Shown one piece after another: positions 27,662 through 38,335 of a stretch of 64,000 bases of DNA; the first letter of the stretch is position 1, and the number at the start of each line of letters is the position of its first letter. The position numbers and the translations under genes are program-made. The notes under the pieces are model-generated. The model was given only the letters and a program-made list of their open reading frames with translations, was not told the DNA's origin and searched no databases. The DNA is from an uncultured Lachnospiraceae bacterium (GTDB taxonomy: Bacteria > Bacillota > Clostridia > Lachnospirales > Lachnospiraceae): contig CAKRHP010000009.1 in assembly GCA_934339135.1 (NCBI GenBank), positions 78,595 to 142,594 of the forward strand, read 5' to 3'.

Positions 27662-29929
27662 CTACTTCTGTCGTATTTCTTTTGCCGCCGCTACCATATT
27701 ACGAAGACCGGCATCGGTCTCCGGCACCCCTCTTGTCTTAAGACCACAATCCGGATTGACCCAGAGCTTCTCCGGGCTGATCTTGGTCAGCATCCGCTCC
27801 AGTGCACGCACCATCTCCTTCACTGACGGCACTCGTGGAGAGTGAATATCATAAACGCCCGGTCCCACCTCTGTCTCGAAATGATTCTCCCGCAATGCAT
27901 CTAAGATCTGCAGATCGGAACGGGATGCCTCGAAGGTGATCACATCCGCATCCATATCATCAATGGCAGGGATAATGTCTGTAAACTCACTGTAGCACAT
28001 ATGGGTATGAATCTGTGTCTCCGGCTTCACCCCACTGTGGGTCAGACGGAATGCCGGAATTGCAAAATCAAGATATTCCGTATACCAGTCTGATTTTCGT
28101 AACGGAAGCTTTTCACGCAGAGCAGCCTCATCAATCTGGATCATCTTAATGCCACTTTTTTCCAGATCAAGCACCTCATCACGAATGGCCAGTGCAATCT
28201 GGGAAATAGATTCTTTGATAGAAATATCCTCTCTAGGGAAGGACCAGTTTAATATGGTCACAGGTCCTGTGAGCATCCCCTTCATAATCTTGTCTGTCCG
28301 GGACTGTGCATAGACAGACCATTCTACCGTGATCGGCTTTTCTCTGTACACATCCCCCCAGATGATCGGCGGCTTCACACAACGCGTACCATAGGACTGT
28401 ACCCATGCCTTCTCGGTAAAAAGGAATCCTCCCAGTGCCTCGCCAAAGTATTCCACCATGTCGTTTCGCTCATACTCACCATGCACCAGTACATCCAGTC
28501 CGATCTCCTCCTGCCACTTGACACATTCCGCGATCTTCTTCTGATTAAATGCCACATATTCTTCTCTTGTGATCTCCCCCCTGCGGAATGCAGAACGATT
28601 CGCCTTGACATCCTTTGTCTGTGGAAAAGAACCAATGGTTGTGGTCGGGAATTCCGGCAGACCGAGAACCTTTTTCTGCAGAGCCTGACGTTCACTCCGC
28701 TTTGGCAGTCTGGTATAATCCTGATCTGTGACCTTTGATAATCTCTCGGTGACCTCCTGCTTCTGACAGTCTCTGTCTCCGTCAAAAAGCCCGCGGTTTT
28801 TCTGATATGCCGTGCTGTCCTGACAGGATGTCTGATCTGCCAGCTCACTCAGCTCCTTCAATTCCAAAAGCTTCTCCTGCGCAAATGCAAAGTAAGCCTT
28901 ATATTCTCCGGAAAGTTTCTCCTCATACTGCAACGTATACGGAACATGAAGCAGAGAGCATGAAGTGGAGAGTACCGTCTGAATCCCCTTATTCTTTAAT
29001 TCATTTAAAACAGACAGCGTTTTTTCATAATGATTTTTCCAGATATTTTTGCCGTTGACCAGTCCTGCAAAAAGCACCTTATCCTGCGGGAATCCATAGC
29101 GTTCGATCTGATGACCGGTTTCTTTTCCTTCCAGAAAATCAAGACCGATTCCGTCAAATGGCATCCGGATCAGCTCCTGATAAATATCCCTGACATCTCC
29201 GAAATATGTCTGCAACAGAATCTTACAGCTTCCCTTGTCTGCCAGGATCTTGTCATAAATCCGGTGGAATAATGCGATATCCTCTAAGCTCATATCCTGT
29301 ACCAGTGCCGGCTCGTCAAACTGCACCCAGGCAATCTGATCGTTTTCACATTTTTTCACAATATCCTGATATACCTTCACAATATCATCCACAAAATCAC
29401 CGGCTGTTTTCTTCCCGGTATAACGTGTGAGCTTTAACATCGTATAGGCACCAATGATCACCGGCTTTGTCTCAATTCCCAGTGCCTTTGCTTCCGCATA
29501 TTCATCCCATGGTTTTGTTCCGAAAAGGGAAATTTCCGTGTCATCCTCAAGCTCCGGTACAATATAATGATAATTGGTATTAAACCATTTCTTCATGGCA
29601 AGTGCCTTCACGTCACCGGATTCCCCCTGATATCCTCTGGCAAGTGCAAAATATGTATCCAGCCCGGAAAGCTTCAGCTCCTGATATCTCTTCGGCACGA
29701 TCCCCAGCAAAACTGCTGTATCCAGAACCATATCATAAAATGAAAAATCATTGCCGGAAATAAAATCAATCCCTGCGTTTTTCTGAGAAGTCCAATGCTG
29801 CTTCCGGAGCTCTGCTGCCGTCTGCAACAATTCCTCCGCTCCGATCTCCTTTCGGAAATACTTCTCCGAAGCAAATTTTAATTCTCTTAAACTTCCGATT
29901 CTTGGATAACCGATCACTGATGTCTTCAT
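27662..29929 (-). CDS. metE: cobalamin-independent methionine synthase
   Basis: Transfers the methyl group of 5-methyl-THF-polyglutamate to homocysteine. Two (beta/alpha)8 barrels are seen: an N-terminal half starting [16 protein letters not shown], and a catalytic C-terminal half with zinc ligands THMCYSEF near residue 630, a Glu in VITFEASRS, and Cys in [10 protein letters not shown] near 725. Length is about 755. The ATG at 29929 follows GGAGGATGAG; upstream in-frame codons are leader. A LysR-family gene lies directly upstream and could be a MetR-like regulator. Its 3' end is duplicated at 24736-25141. Confidence 0.95.
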   Translation of the reverse strand: MKTSVIGYPRIGSLRELKFASEKYFRKEIGAEELLQTAAELRKQHWTSQKNAGIDFISGNDFSFYDMVLDTAVLLGIVPKRYQELKLSGLDTYFALARGYQGESGDVKALAMKKWFNTNYHYIVPELEDDTEISLFGTKPWDEYAEAKALGIETKPVIIGAYTMLKLTRYTGKKTAGDFVDDIVKVYQDIVKKCENDQIAWVQFDEPALVQDMSLEDIALFHRIYDKILADKGSCKILLQTYFGDVRDIYQELIRMPFDGIGLDFLEGKETGHQIERYGFPQDKVLFAGLVNGKNIWKNHYEKTLSVLNELKNKGIQTVLSTSCSLLHVPYTLQYEEKLSGEYKAYFAFAQEKLLELKELSELADQTSCQDSTAYQKNRGLFDGDRDCQKQEVTERLSKVTDQDYTRLPKRSERQALQKKVLGLPEFPTTTIGSFPQTKDVKANRSAFRRGEITREEYVAFNQKKIAECVKWQEEIGLDVLVHGEYERNDMVEYFGEALGGFLFTEKAWVQSYGTRCVKPPIIWGDVYREKPITVEWSVYAQSRTDKIMKGMLTGPVTILNWSFPREDISIKESISQIALAIRDEVLDLEKSGIKMIQIDEAALREKLPLRKSDWYTEYLDFAIPAFRLTHSGVKPETQIHTHMCYSEFTDIIPAIDDMDADVITFEASRSDLQILDALRENHFETEVGPGVYDIHSPRVPSVKEMVRALERMLTKISPEKLWVNPDCGLKTRGVPETDAGLRNMVAAAKEIRQK

Positions 29930-30009
29930 ACTCATCCTCCATTTCCGCAGACTGCCTGTACCTGATCTTCCCCCAGGCTTTTTACGCTGCACGATTTGTT
30001 TTGTTCTTT

Positions 30010-30050
30010 ATGATGACATCATTATACGTTTCCATTGGATATTTGTATAA
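30010..30050 (-). promoter_or_regulatory. metE promoter
   Basis: Minus strand TATAAT (30021-30026) with a weak TTATAC -35 18 bp upstream. The palindrome ATGATG-N1-CATCAT (30010-30022) abuts the -10 at the expected start of transcription. The short leader shows no SAM-riboswitch or T-box features. Confidence 0.5.
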
Positions 30051-30058
30051 TACATAAA

Positions 30059-30099
30059 AAATGAGTTATCCATAGTCTCAAACTATAGACAACCCATTT
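30059..30099. terminator. terminator between the LysR gene and metE
   Basis: A stem of about 18 bp with a few wobbles (AAATG and GTTATCCATAGT arms) and 5-nt loop. On the minus strand TCATTTTTTATG follows, ending the LysR transcript before the metE promoter. Confidence 0.75.
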
Positions 30100-30179
30100 A
30101 TATTTTCCAGAAATAACCGCTTTGCACCCGGTATATTTTTATTAACCGGATATTAAATCATCATTTCTTTACAAATTTT

Positions 30180-31079
30180 CTATCCCAGATACTTCCGCAA
30201 CGCTTCCAGATATGTAGCTGCCAGTCTGCCGGGTACTGCCTTTCTGTGGGTGATATAACCGATCCGCATATCTCCCTCGTCCTGCAGAGGCACCGCAATG
30301 ATATCCTTACCGTTAAGCTTTTTATCGATCACCCCGCTGCAGACGGTATACCCGTTCAATCCGATCAGCAGATTAAACAGCGTAGCCCGGTCTCTGACCC
30401 GGATGTTTTTCTTTCTTTCCGAAGTTGAAAAAATCTCCTCCGAAAAATAAAAGGAATTGTGCTCGCCCTGCTCAAAGGACAGATAAGGATATGCCTCCAG
30501 TTCCTGATTCGTGATCACCTGCCGGTCTGCCAGAGGATGCTTTCTGCTGATAAAAACATGGGGCTTTGCCACAAACAATTCGTGAAACTCCAGATCATTT
30601 GTTTTCAGGATCTTGCGAAGCACCGTCTCATTAAAATCATTCAAAAACAGGATTCCGATCTCACTTCTCATGTGAGCCACATCCTCGATGATCTCATAGG
30701 TCTGGGTCTCCCGGAGACTGAAATCGTACTCCTCCTGTCCATACTCCTTGATCAGATCTACAAAAGCATTGACCGCAAAGGAATAATGCTGTGTGGACAC
30801 GCAGAACTGCTTTTTGCCGCCACCGTTTCCCTTGTACTTATCCTCCAGGATCGCTGCCTGTTCCAGTACCTGCCTTGCATACCCCAGAAACTCCTCGCCC
30901 TCTCCGGACAACAGAATACCCTTGTTGGTTCTCTGAAAGATCACCAGATTCATTTCCTTTTCCAGCTCATGAATAGCATTGGTCAGACTGGGCTGGGATA
31001 TATATAATTTCTTTGCGGCCTCCGTGATGGTTCCTGTCTCAGCCACAGTGATCGCATATCGAAGCTGTTGAAGTGTCAT
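30180..31079 (-). CDS. LysR-family transcriptional regulator
   Basis: The N-terminal 60 residues are the LysR winged helix (MTLQQLRYAITVAETGTITEAAKKLYISQPSLTNAIHELE), followed by a linker helix and a periplasmic-binding-like effector domain (LFVAKPHVFISRKHPLAD, YLSFEQGE). Length 299. It lies upstream of metE in the same direction and could be its activator like MetR, although LysR genes that regulate a neighbour are more often divergent. The Dabb-domain gene is 36 bp upstream and may share its transcript. Effector unknown. Confidence 0.9.
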   Translation of the reverse strand: MTLQQLRYAITVAETGTITEAAKKLYISQPSLTNAIHELEKEMNLVIFQRTNKGILLSGEGEEFLGYARQVLEQAAILEDKYKGNGGGKKQFCVSTQHYSFAVNAFVDLIKEYGQEEYDFSLRETQTYEIIEDVAHMRSEIGILFLNDFNETVLRKILKTNDLEFHELFVAKPHVFISRKHPLADRQVITNQELEAYPYLSFEQGEHNSFYFSEEIFSTSERKKNIRVRDRATLFNLLIGLNGYTVCSGVIDKKLNGKDIIAVPLQDEGDMRIGYITHRKAVPGRLAATYLEALRKYLG

Positions 31080-31115
31080 ATGATTTCTCCATTCTACACT
31101 CTTGTCATAGACTCA

Positions 31116-31418
31116 TTATATCTCAAAATCCATACAGACTCTCGTCTTGGTATAAGGACGCACCTTGCTGTCCGCTACCTTTACATGCTCCGGATGAACG
31201 GCATATCCCTTCAGTGCCTCCTCATCTACAAGTGTAGTATCAAGCATCACATCTGCATTGGAGGATGCCAGCCCCTGCGTCTGTACATGTACCTCGGTCA
31301 GTCCCGGAACCTTGCCCACAAGGCTCTCCAGCCCTTCCTTGATCCCTGCCTTCACAGTCTGTTTCTCATCCTCTGTTAATTCATCTTTTAACTGCCACAA
31401 AATAATATGCTTTACCAT
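31116..31418 (-). CDS. Dabb (stress-responsive A/B barrel) domain protein
   Basis: A 100-residue dimeric ferredoxin-like barrel: MVKHIILWQLKDELTEDEK, then VPGLTEVHVQTQGL, ADVMLDTTLVDEEALKGYAVHPEHVKV. These are the standard Dabb strand and helix patterns, including the YxxHPxH region. Such proteins are small cytosolic factors of mostly unknown role. The ATG at 31418 follows GAGGAAGGCAG. It lies just upstream of the LysR gene and downstream of pflA. Confidence 0.85.
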   Translation of the reverse strand: MVKHIILWQLKDELTEDEKQTVKAGIKEGLESLVGKVPGLTEVHVQTQGLASSNADVMLDTTLVDEEALKGYAVHPEHVKVADSKVRPYTKTRVCMDFEI

Positions 31419-31497
31419 TATACTGCCTTCCTCTCTATGAAATCTGACAACTTTGTTCTTAAAAGTCAATATACACAGAAGCAGCCATTTTACATGA

Positions 31498-32238
31498 CTA
31501 CTTGCGTATTCCGAGAATCTTCTCTGCCTTCTCTACTTCCTCCTGAGTCGGTGTCCGTACCCCCTCCAGCGGATAGGCGATCCCCAGATTCTCCCACTTA
31601 AATAATCCCAGCGTATGATACGGCAGGATCTCCACGCGCTCTACATTGGTCCACTGATCTAACTTTGCCCGGAGCGCCTGTAAGCCCTCCTCATCATCTG
31701 TCAGATCCGGCACCAGTACATGACGGATCCACATGGCTTTGCCATGATCACTGAGCCAGTCTGCCAATGCCAGAATATTCTCATTGGTCTGCCCGGTCAG
31801 AGCTTTATGCTTCTCCGGATCCATCTCCTTGATGTCCAGCATTACCAGATCCGTAACCTCCATGAGCTTCTCAAATTTATCCATAAACTCCGGGGAATCC
31901 GGATCAAAAGGATTGGCACTGGTGTCCAGTGTGGTATGGATGCCCTTCTCCTTTGCCAGCGTAAAAAGCTCTGTCAAAAAGTCGATCTGCAGCAACGGCT
32001 CTCCGCCACTGACGGTCAGGCCGCCGTTGTCCTTCCAGTAACTTTTGTAACGATATGCCTTTGCAAATACTTCCTGCGCAGTCTTTTCCTCGCCTTCATC
32101 TAACTTCCATGTCTCCGGATTGTGGCAATATTTGCACCGCATGCGGCAGCCCTGCAGAAACACCACATACCGCACTCCCGGTCCGTCCACCAGACCAAAG
32201 GTCTCCACGGAATGAATCCGTCCCTTTACCTGTCCCAT
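31498..32238 (-). CDS. pflA: pyruvate formate-lyase activating enzyme
   Basis: Radical-SAM enzyme that places the glycyl radical on PflB. The CRMRCKYCHNPETW motif near residue 30 supplies the three cluster cysteines (CxxxCxxC), followed by the GG(E)P SAM site (TVSGGEPLLQ near 79). Length 246 is normal. AAGGAGAGAG precedes the ATG. It lies 217 bp downstream of pflB, separated by a strong hairpin, so it may be made at a lower level than the lyase. Confidence 0.95.
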   Translation of the reverse strand: MGQVKGRIHSVETFGLVDGPGVRYVVFLQGCRMRCKYCHNPETWKLDEGEEKTAQEVFAKAYRYKSYWKDNGGLTVSGGEPLLQIDFLTELFTLAKEKGIHTTLDTSANPFDPDSPEFMDKFEKLMEVTDLVMLDIKEMDPEKHKALTGQTNENILALADWLSDHGKAMWIRHVLVPDLTDDEEGLQALRAKLDQWTNVERVEILPYHTLGLFKWENLGIAYPLEGVRTPTQEEVEKAEKILGIRK

Positions 32239-32336
32239 GTTCTCTCTCCTTTTCCTGCAAACAGATCACTACTGACACCACTGCATTTCTCTGCAGCCGG
32301 CTGCTCTGTCTGCCTCTCTTTTCTCTTTTATACAGC

Positions 32337-32378
32337 ACAAACCTTGCGTTTTATTGTACACCAAAACGCAAGGTTTGT
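32337..32378. repeat. 16-bp hairpin between pflB and pflA
   Basis: A perfect inverted repeat ACAAACCTTGCGTTTT with its complement and 10-nt loop. Neither side has a long T-run, so it may be an mRNA 3'-end stabiliser or processing site that uncouples pflB from pflA rather than a full terminator. Confidence 0.6.
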
Positions 32379-32455
32379 ATGCATTTATTCTCGTAAAAAA
32401 GATTTCGCTTTCGCTATGATAGGAATCCTTCTCGATTCACTGTAAACGTATCTGA

Positions 32456-34708
32456 CTACATCTGTGCATGGCAGGTTCTGGAAATAACATCCATCTGCTG
32501 CTCCTTGGTCAGATCGATAAACTTAACTGCGTAACCGGATACACGGATCGTGAAGTTTGCATACTCCTCTTTCTCCGGATGCTCCATTGCATCAATGAGC
32601 TTCTCCTTGCCAAATACATTGACATTGAGGTGATGTGCTCCCTGATCAAAGTAACCGTCCATAACCTGTACCAGATTTGTCTTGCGCTCCTCTTCCTCAT
32701 GACCAAGTGCATCCGGATTGATGGTCTGTGTATTGGAAATACCGTCCAGAGCCCACTCATAAGGAATCTTGGCAACAGAGTTAAGGGATGCCAACAGACC
32801 ATTCTGCTCTGCACCGTAGCTTGGGTTAGCTCCCGGTGAAAGTGGCTGTCCTGCTTTTCTGCCGTTTGGCATAGAGCCTGTTGCCTTACCGTAAACCACG
32901 TTCGATGTGATCGTAAGGATAGATGTGGTCGGCTCAGAACGACGATAGGTATGATGCTTCTTGATCTTTCCAAGGAAGGTACGCAGAAGCCATACACCGA
33001 TCTCATCGGCACGGTCATCATCATTACCATATTTCGGGAAATCACCCTCTGTCTCATAATCTACGGCAAGTCCGCTCTCATCACGGATCACCTTTACCTT
33101 TGCGTACTTGATCGCACTCAGGGAATCAATGACATGAGAGAAGCCTGCAATACCTGTGGCGAAGGTACGGCGTACATCCGTATCGATCAGTGCCATCTGG
33201 GCTGCCTCATAATAATATTTATCATGCATATACTGGATCAGGTTCAGTGTATTTACATAGATATCAGCAAGCCAATCCATCATTGCATCATACTTCTCCA
33301 TAACCTCATCATAATCAAGGTACTCAGAAGTAATTGGCTGATACTTTGGTCCAACCTGTACTTTATTCTTCTCGTCAACACCACCGTTGATCGCATAGAG
33401 AAGACATTTTGCAAGGTTTGCTCTGGCTCCGAAGAACTGCATCTCCTTACCGGTCTGTGTTGCAGATACACAACAGCAGATTGCGTAATCATCACCCCAT
33501 ACAGGCTTCATGACATCATCATTCTCATACTGGACAGAGCTGGTCTTGATGGAGATATTTGCTGCATATCTCTTAAAGTTCTCCGGAAGATCAGAGGAGT
33601 AAAGTACCGTGATGTTTGGCTCCGGAGCAGGTCCCATATTCTCCAGGGTATGAAGAACACGATAATCCGTCTTGGTAACCATATGACGGCCGTCTACACC
33701 GATACCGGCAAGATCGATGGTAGCCCATACCGGATCTCCGGAGAAAAGCTCGTTGTAAGACTTAATACGTGCAAACTTGACCATACGGAACTTCATGGTC
33801 ATGTGATCGATGAGCTCCTGTGCCTCTTTCTCTGTCAGGGTACCGTTCTTTAAATCTCTCTCAATATAAATGTCAAGGAATGTGCAGACACGGCCGATAC
33901 TCATTGCAGCACCGTTCTGTGTCTTGATTGCTGCAAGGTAACCAAAGTAAGTCCACTGAACAGCTTCTTTTGCATTCTTTGCAGGCTCAGAGATATCGTA
34001 ACCGTAAATGGCTGCCATCTCCTTCATCCCCTTAAGGGAATTGATCTGCTCCTGCAGCTCCTCACGAAGACGGATCACCTCGCCCTTCATGCTTCCGCTT
34101 CCGCAGACTGCCTTATCCGCTTCCTTCTCTGCGATCAGATGATCGATACCGTAAAGAGCAACTCGACGATAATCACCTACGATACGTCCACGTCCGTATG
34201 TATCCGGAAGACCTGTGATGATCTTGTTCTTGCGGACTGCTCTCATCTCCGGTGTATAAGCATCAAATACACCCTGGTTATGTGTCTTATGGTACTCCGT
34301 GAAGATCTTATGAAGCTCCGGATTTGGCTCATAGCCATACATCTTCAGAGACTCCTCTGCCATCTTGATACCACCGTAAGGCATGAATGCACGCTTTAAC
34401 GGCTTATCTGTCTGGAGACCAACAATCTGCTCCAGATCCTTTAAATCCTCGCTGATATATCCCGGTCCGTGGGAGGTCAGAGACGATACAATATCCGTGT
34501 CCATATCAAGGACACCGCCCTTTGCACGTTCCTCCTTCTGCAGCTCCTGCAGCTTGCCCCAAAGCTTATCGGTTGCTTCGGTTGGTCCCTCCAGAAATGA
34601 CTCGTCTCCATCATATGGAGTATAGTTATTCTGGATAAAATCACGGACATTGATTTCTTCTTTCCAGAGACGTCCTTCAAATCCGTCCCATTCTTTAAAA
34701 TTTACCAT
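32456..34708 (-). CDS. pflB: formate C-acetyltransferase (pyruvate formate-lyase)
   Basis: Homodimeric glycyl-radical enzyme that splits pyruvate with CoA into acetyl-CoA and formate during fermentation. The adjacent catalytic cysteines are in [12 protein letters not shown] near residue 410, and the radical Gly is in RVSGYAVKF near 727. Length 750. AAGGAGGAAAAG precedes the ATG. A promoter with TTGACA and a GAAAAT-like -10 lies at about 34750-34790. No fusion or damage is seen; choline TMA-lyase and glycerol-dehydratase relatives lack this cysteine pair. Confidence 0.97.
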   Translation of the reverse strand: MVNFKEWDGFEGRLWKEEINVRDFIQNNYTPYDGDESFLEGPTEATDKLWGKLQELQKEERAKGGVLDMDTDIVSSLTSHGPGYISEDLKDLEQIVGLQTDKPLKRAFMPYGGIKMAEESLKMYGYEPNPELHKIFTEYHKTHNQGVFDAYTPEMRAVRKNKIITGLPDTYGRGRIVGDYRRVALYGIDHLIAEKEADKAVCGSGSMKGEVIRLREELQEQINSLKGMKEMAAIYGYDISEPAKNAKEAVQWTYFGYLAAIKTQNGAAMSIGRVCTFLDIYIERDLKNGTLTEKEAQELIDHMTMKFRMVKFARIKSYNELFSGDPVWATIDLAGIGVDGRHMVTKTDYRVLHTLENMGPAPEPNITVLYSSDLPENFKRYAANISIKTSSVQYENDDVMKPVWGDDYAICCCVSATQTGKEMQFFGARANLAKCLLYAINGGVDEKNKVQVGPKYQPITSEYLDYDEVMEKYDAMMDWLADIYVNTLNLIQYMHDKYYYEAAQMALIDTDVRRTFATGIAGFSHVIDSLSAIKYAKVKVIRDESGLAVDYETEGDFPKYGNDDDRADEIGVWLLRTFLGKIKKHHTYRRSEPTTSILTITSNVVYGKATGSMPNGRKAGQPLSPGANPSYGAEQNGLLASLNSVAKIPYEWALDGISNTQTINPDALGHEEEERKTNLVQVMDGYFDQGAHHLNVNVFGKEKLIDAMEHPEKEEYANFTIRVSGYAVKFIDLTKEQQMDVISRTCHAQM

Positions 34709-35036
34709 CTCGTCTTTTCCTCCTTAATGTTGTCTCATTTCACTTGTAGTATTACACTGCCTATTTTCTCTAAAAAGTCCCCTTTTGTCAACAGACAGTT
34801 TTTAACATAACCTACACTAACATTTTTCAATCTCTACGACAAGACTTCTATTGACGGTTTTTATTCAATAACATGTTCTTTTACAGCGAAACTTTCTCTT
34901 TTATTTTGCCGCTCAAGAGGATAACTCTCTGTCCATACTGGTTGGGAACTATCATTACACGCTATCGCCTATTTCATAAACTTCATGAGCATCATTATGT
35001 TTTTCTCCTTAACGTCCTTCCGCCTGTTATATTGTA

Positions 35037-35065
35037 TTGCAAATCGTCGCACATCGTGGTACACT
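35037..35065 (+). promoter_or_regulatory. promoter of the RelB/RelE-type pair
   Basis: TTGCAA (35037-35042), 17 bp, TACACT (35060-35065). The stretch 34790-35036 between pflB and this promoter shows no gene. Confidence 0.65.
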
Positions 35066-35089
35066 ACATTTAAACAGGAGGTGAATATT

Positions 35090-35389
35090 ATGGCAACAAA
35101 AACGGCAAATGTTACAGCACGCATTCAGCCAAATATAAAAGAACAAGCAGAGACAATTCTCGAAAGATTGGGAATTCCGGTATCTGTATTTATTGACATG
35201 GCATACCGGCAGGTTATTATGAGGGATGGTGTCCCTTTTTCGCTGAATATCCCAGATAAGCTTACCACAAAAGATTCATTAACCAAAGCAGAATTTGATA
35301 CGATGATGCAAACGGGTCTTACACAGGCCAAACAGGATGATTCTGTTTCCGCTGATAAAGCCTTTGATCAATTGAAGATGGAGATTTAA
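35090..35389 (+). CDS. RelB/DinJ-family antitoxin
   Basis: A 99-residue protein whose N-terminus (ATKTANVTARIQPNIKEQAETILERLGIPVSVFIDMAYRQVI) is the ribbon-helix-helix domain of DinJ/RelB, which binds DNA and represses its own operon. The flexible C-terminal part neutralises the toxin. The ATG at 35090 follows AGGAGGTGA. The toxin gene starts 3 bp after the stop, giving the usual coupled antitoxin-toxin order. Confidence 0.9.
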   Translation: MATKTANVTARIQPNIKEQAETILERLGIPVSVFIDMAYRQVIMRDGVPFSLNIPDKLTTKDSLTKAEFDTMMQTGLTQAKQDDSVSADKAFDQLKMEI

Positions 35390-35392
35390 TGT

Positions 35393-35725
35393 ATGAATAA
35401 TGAATACGAAGTAAAGGTAACCAGACAGGCATTGGAACAGATGCGAGAAATTGTTCATTATATTTCATATGATCTTATGGCACCTGAAGCTGCAAGTAAT
35501 TTATTAAATGAACTAGAGTCGGCAATAAAGAAACTGGCTATTTTTCCAAAAAGACATTCTTTAGTTCAAGAAGAACCTTGGAAAAGTGAAGGAATACGTA
35601 AAATTATAGTGAATAACTTTTTAGTTTACTTCTGGGTAGATGATGAATGCAGCAAAGTTCAGGTAACAGCAATAATCTATAACAAGAGAGATCAAATAAA
35701 TCAACTTTCTGATTTGGATATGTAA
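35393..35725 (+). CDS. RelE/ParE-family toxin
   Basis: A 110-residue basic protein of the RelE/ParE superfamily: YEVKVTRQALEQMREIVHYISYDLMAPEAASNLLNELESAIKKLAIFPKRHSL, then IRKIIVNNFLVYFWVDDE and VTAIIYNKRDQ. RelE members cleave mRNA at the ribosome; ParE members poison gyrase; the sequence alone does not decide. It is intact and paired with an intact antitoxin, unlike the antitoxin locus at 24.4 kb. Confidence 0.9.
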   Translation: MNNEYEVKVTRQALEQMREIVHYISYDLMAPEAASNLLNELESAIKKLAIFPKRHSLVQEEPWKSEGIRKIIVNNFLVYFWVDDECSKVQVTAIIYNKRDQINQLSDLDM

Positions 35726-35736
35726 TAAATGTATTA

Positions 35737-35767
35737 AAAGCCCTGCAGCTAAACGCCGCAGGGCTTT
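35737..35767. terminator. bidirectional terminator between the toxin gene and the alpha-xylosidase
   Basis: Stem AAAGCCCTGC with GCAGGGCTTT. T-runs follow in both directions. Serves convergent transcripts. Confidence 0.85.
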
Positions 35768-35800
35768 CTTCAACTATATCACAAATTCTTAAATTCACTC

Positions 35801-38164
35801 TTACAGAGTAATCTGTACGCTTGTGCTTCCGGCAGCAGCATCCACTGTCTTGTCTTCTGCTGTGATCTTGAAGCTTCTGTCGCTTGCGTCATATGTGACA
35901 TCGATCACATTGCCGTTTCTGACTGCCTTGATCTGGGTCAGCTTGTTTGACTCGCTGTCATAGATCACTGCAGATGCGCTCTTGCCATCCTCAAGACCAT
36001 AGATCACTGCCTCTGCATCCTGCAGATAATCATAAAGAACAGTCATCTTGTCCTCTGCATCGAAGTTACCGTAAGTAACAATGCTGTTTGGACGAGCCAG
36101 GATCGGAGTCTGGAAGTAATCACACTGTCTTGTGTAATATCTGCCACCCTCATACTTCTCACCGGACTGGATATCTGTCCAGGTACCGCAATCAGGTACA
36201 TAGAACTCAGCCTTGCCTTCCTCGTTCATAACCGGCACGATACACAGGTTATCACCCAGCATATACTGCTGATCCAGATACTTGCAGGCGGTATCGTCTG
36301 TAAACGCAATAACCATAGAACGCATCATTGGTACACCAACCTGATGTGTCTTATTGGCCTGAGCCCACAGATAAGGCATCAGACGTCCCTTTAATACGGT
36401 GTAGTGACGAAGTACATCACATGCCTCTGTATCGCCGTCCTTGTCATAAACCCAAGGCACACGGTAAGAGGTTGAACCATGGAGACGGCTGTGTGTAGAA
36501 AGAAGACCGAATGCACACCATCTCTTGTATACGTCAGCCGGTGCAGTTGCCTCGAATCCACCCATATCATGGGAGAAGAAACCGAAACCGGAAGAGCAGA
36601 GGGAAAGTCCGCCACGAAGTGTCTCTGCCATAGCAGAATACTCAGCGTAGCAGTCACCGCCCCAATGTACAGGAAACTTCTGACCGCCAACAGTAGCACT
36701 ACGTGCAAACAGACAAGCCTTATCCTTACCGAAGTACTCCTCAAGAGCCTCGAATACAACCTTGTTGTAAAGGTATGTGTAGTAGTTATGCATCTTGATC
36801 GGATCCATACCATTGTAATACTTACACTTGGTTGGGATTCTCTCACCGAAGTCTGTCTTGATGTTGTTTACGCCCATCTTGAAGAGCTCCTTGAGCATAC
36901 CCTTGAACCAGTCGCAAGCCTCCGGATTGGTAAAGTCAACGATTGCCATACCCGGCTGCCACAGATCTGCCTGGAATACGCTGCCATCCAGATTCTTGAT
37001 GAAGTATCCCTTCTCCTTACCGATATCAAACAGCTTAGACTGCTGTGAAATGTAGGAGTTGATCCATACACAGACCTCAAGTCCCTTGTCCTCGTGAAGT
37101 CTCTTGAGAAGACCTTCCGGATCCGGGAACATATCCTTATCCCACTCAAAGTTACACCACTCATACTCCTTCATCCAGAAGCAGTCGAAATGGAATACCT
37201 GCAGAGGGATCTTTCTGTCTCTCATACCATCAATGAAGCTCATAACGGTATCCTCGTCATAGCTTGTGGTGAAGGAAGTAGACAGCCACAGACCAAATGT
37301 ATATGCCGGCGGAAGGGATGGCTTACCGGTCAGTGTGGTGTAGTTCTCCAGAACTTCCTCCAGATTGTTACCACCGATCACAAAGTACTCAAGCTCCTCG
37401 CCCGGCTGTGTAAATGTCACCTTGGAAACAGTGTCTGAGTTTACCTCGAAGGACACCTTATCAGAGCTGTTTACAAATACACCGTATCCCTTAGAAGAAA
37501 TGTAGAATGGGATATTCTTGTAGCTCTGGTCAGAACATGTACCACCATCGCAGTTCCATGTCTCAACAACCTGTCCGTTCTTTACAAATGGAGTGAACTT
37601 CTCACCGAAACCATAGATGCACTCACCGATATCAGTCTTGAGCTGCTCTCTGATGTATGTACGGTGTGGATCCTGTGGATAATTGAAGAACTCATCGTCC
37701 TCCTGCATCTCCATACGTGCATTTGCTGCGAACTGGCTCTCGTTAATGATAGAAGTAGAACGCCATGCACCACCGGTCAGATGCTTATCCTTATGATAGA
37801 ACTGTACATCCCAGTCATCACCGATCTTGATCACTACCTTTGTGTCGCCGGAAACAAGCTCCGCCTTATCCTCGGTCTGCGTGATCTGTGGCACATAACC
37901 GGTATCCTCATTCAGCTCAAACTGTGGAATATTATCAAGACCGCCCTTGTAATGTACGATATGAACCTTAATGATATTCTCTGATGTAGAAGAATATGTG
38001 ATCTCAAGGTTTGGTCCGCCCAGTGTCATACCTCTGTTCATTACTGTATAAGGTGTGGCAATTACCTTGATAGAATTCTCTGTTGTTGTTACCTGATATG
38101 CCTGAGATGCATATCTTACATCATAACCCTTTTTGTTCAACCAAAATCCGTCTGCTACTTTCAT
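35801..38164 (-). CDS. GH31 alpha-xylosidase
   Basis: Glycoside hydrolase releasing alpha-xylose from xyloglucan-type oligosaccharides. The YicI-like layout is seen: N-terminal beta-sandwich, catalytic barrel with the nucleophile Asp in IKTDFGERIP near residue 415, the acid/base region GGDCYAEYSAMAETLRGG near 483, then HDMGGFE and C-terminal beta domains. Length about 787. The ATG at 38164 follows AAAGGAG; six codons upstream are untranslated. There is no signal peptide, so it is cytosolic and would act on imported oligosaccharides. An alpha-glucosidase activity cannot be ruled out, but KTDFGE is the alpha-xylosidase form. Confidence 0.9.
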   Translation of the reverse strand: MKVADGFWLNKKGYDVRYASQAYQVTTTENSIKVIATPYTVMNRGMTLGGPNLEITYSSTSENIIKVHIVHYKGGLDNIPQFELNEDTGYVPQITQTEDKAELVSGDTKVVIKIGDDWDVQFYHKDKHLTGGAWRSTSIINESQFAANARMEMQEDDEFFNYPQDPHRTYIREQLKTDIGECIYGFGEKFTPFVKNGQVVETWNCDGGTCSDQSYKNIPFYISSKGYGVFVNSSDKVSFEVNSDTVSKVTFTQPGEELEYFVIGGNNLEEVLENYTTLTGKPSLPPAYTFGLWLSTSFTTSYDEDTVMSFIDGMRDRKIPLQVFHFDCFWMKEYEWCNFEWDKDMFPDPEGLLKRLHEDKGLEVCVWINSYISQQSKLFDIGKEKGYFIKNLDGSVFQADLWQPGMAIVDFTNPEACDWFKGMLKELFKMGVNNIKTDFGERIPTKCKYYNGMDPIKMHNYYTYLYNKVVFEALEEYFGKDKACLFARSATVGGQKFPVHWGGDCYAEYSAMAETLRGGLSLCSSGFGFFSHDMGGFEATAPADVYKRWCAFGLLSTHSRLHGSTSYRVPWVYDKDGDTEACDVLRHYTVLKGRLMPYLWAQANKTHQVGVPMMRSMVIAFTDDTACKYLDQQYMLGDNLCIVPVMNEEGKAEFYVPDCGTWTDIQSGEKYEGGRYYTRQCDYFQTPILARPNSIVTYGNFDAEDKMTVLYDYLQDAEAVIYGLEDGKSASAVIYDSESNKLTQIKAVRNGNVIDVTYDASDRSFKITAEDKTVDAAAGSTSVQITL

Positions 38165-38335
38165 GTTGTAAACTCCTTTCAAAATAAATAAAATCTACCA
38201 GTGTACAACAGATGAGACCCCATATACAAACCGACCTCTGCTGTACTGTATGATAACATTATATCTTTATATTTTTATTCCGTCTACAATTATTAAGCTG
38301 AAAAGTAACATTATTTTGATATTTGATTCAAAACG

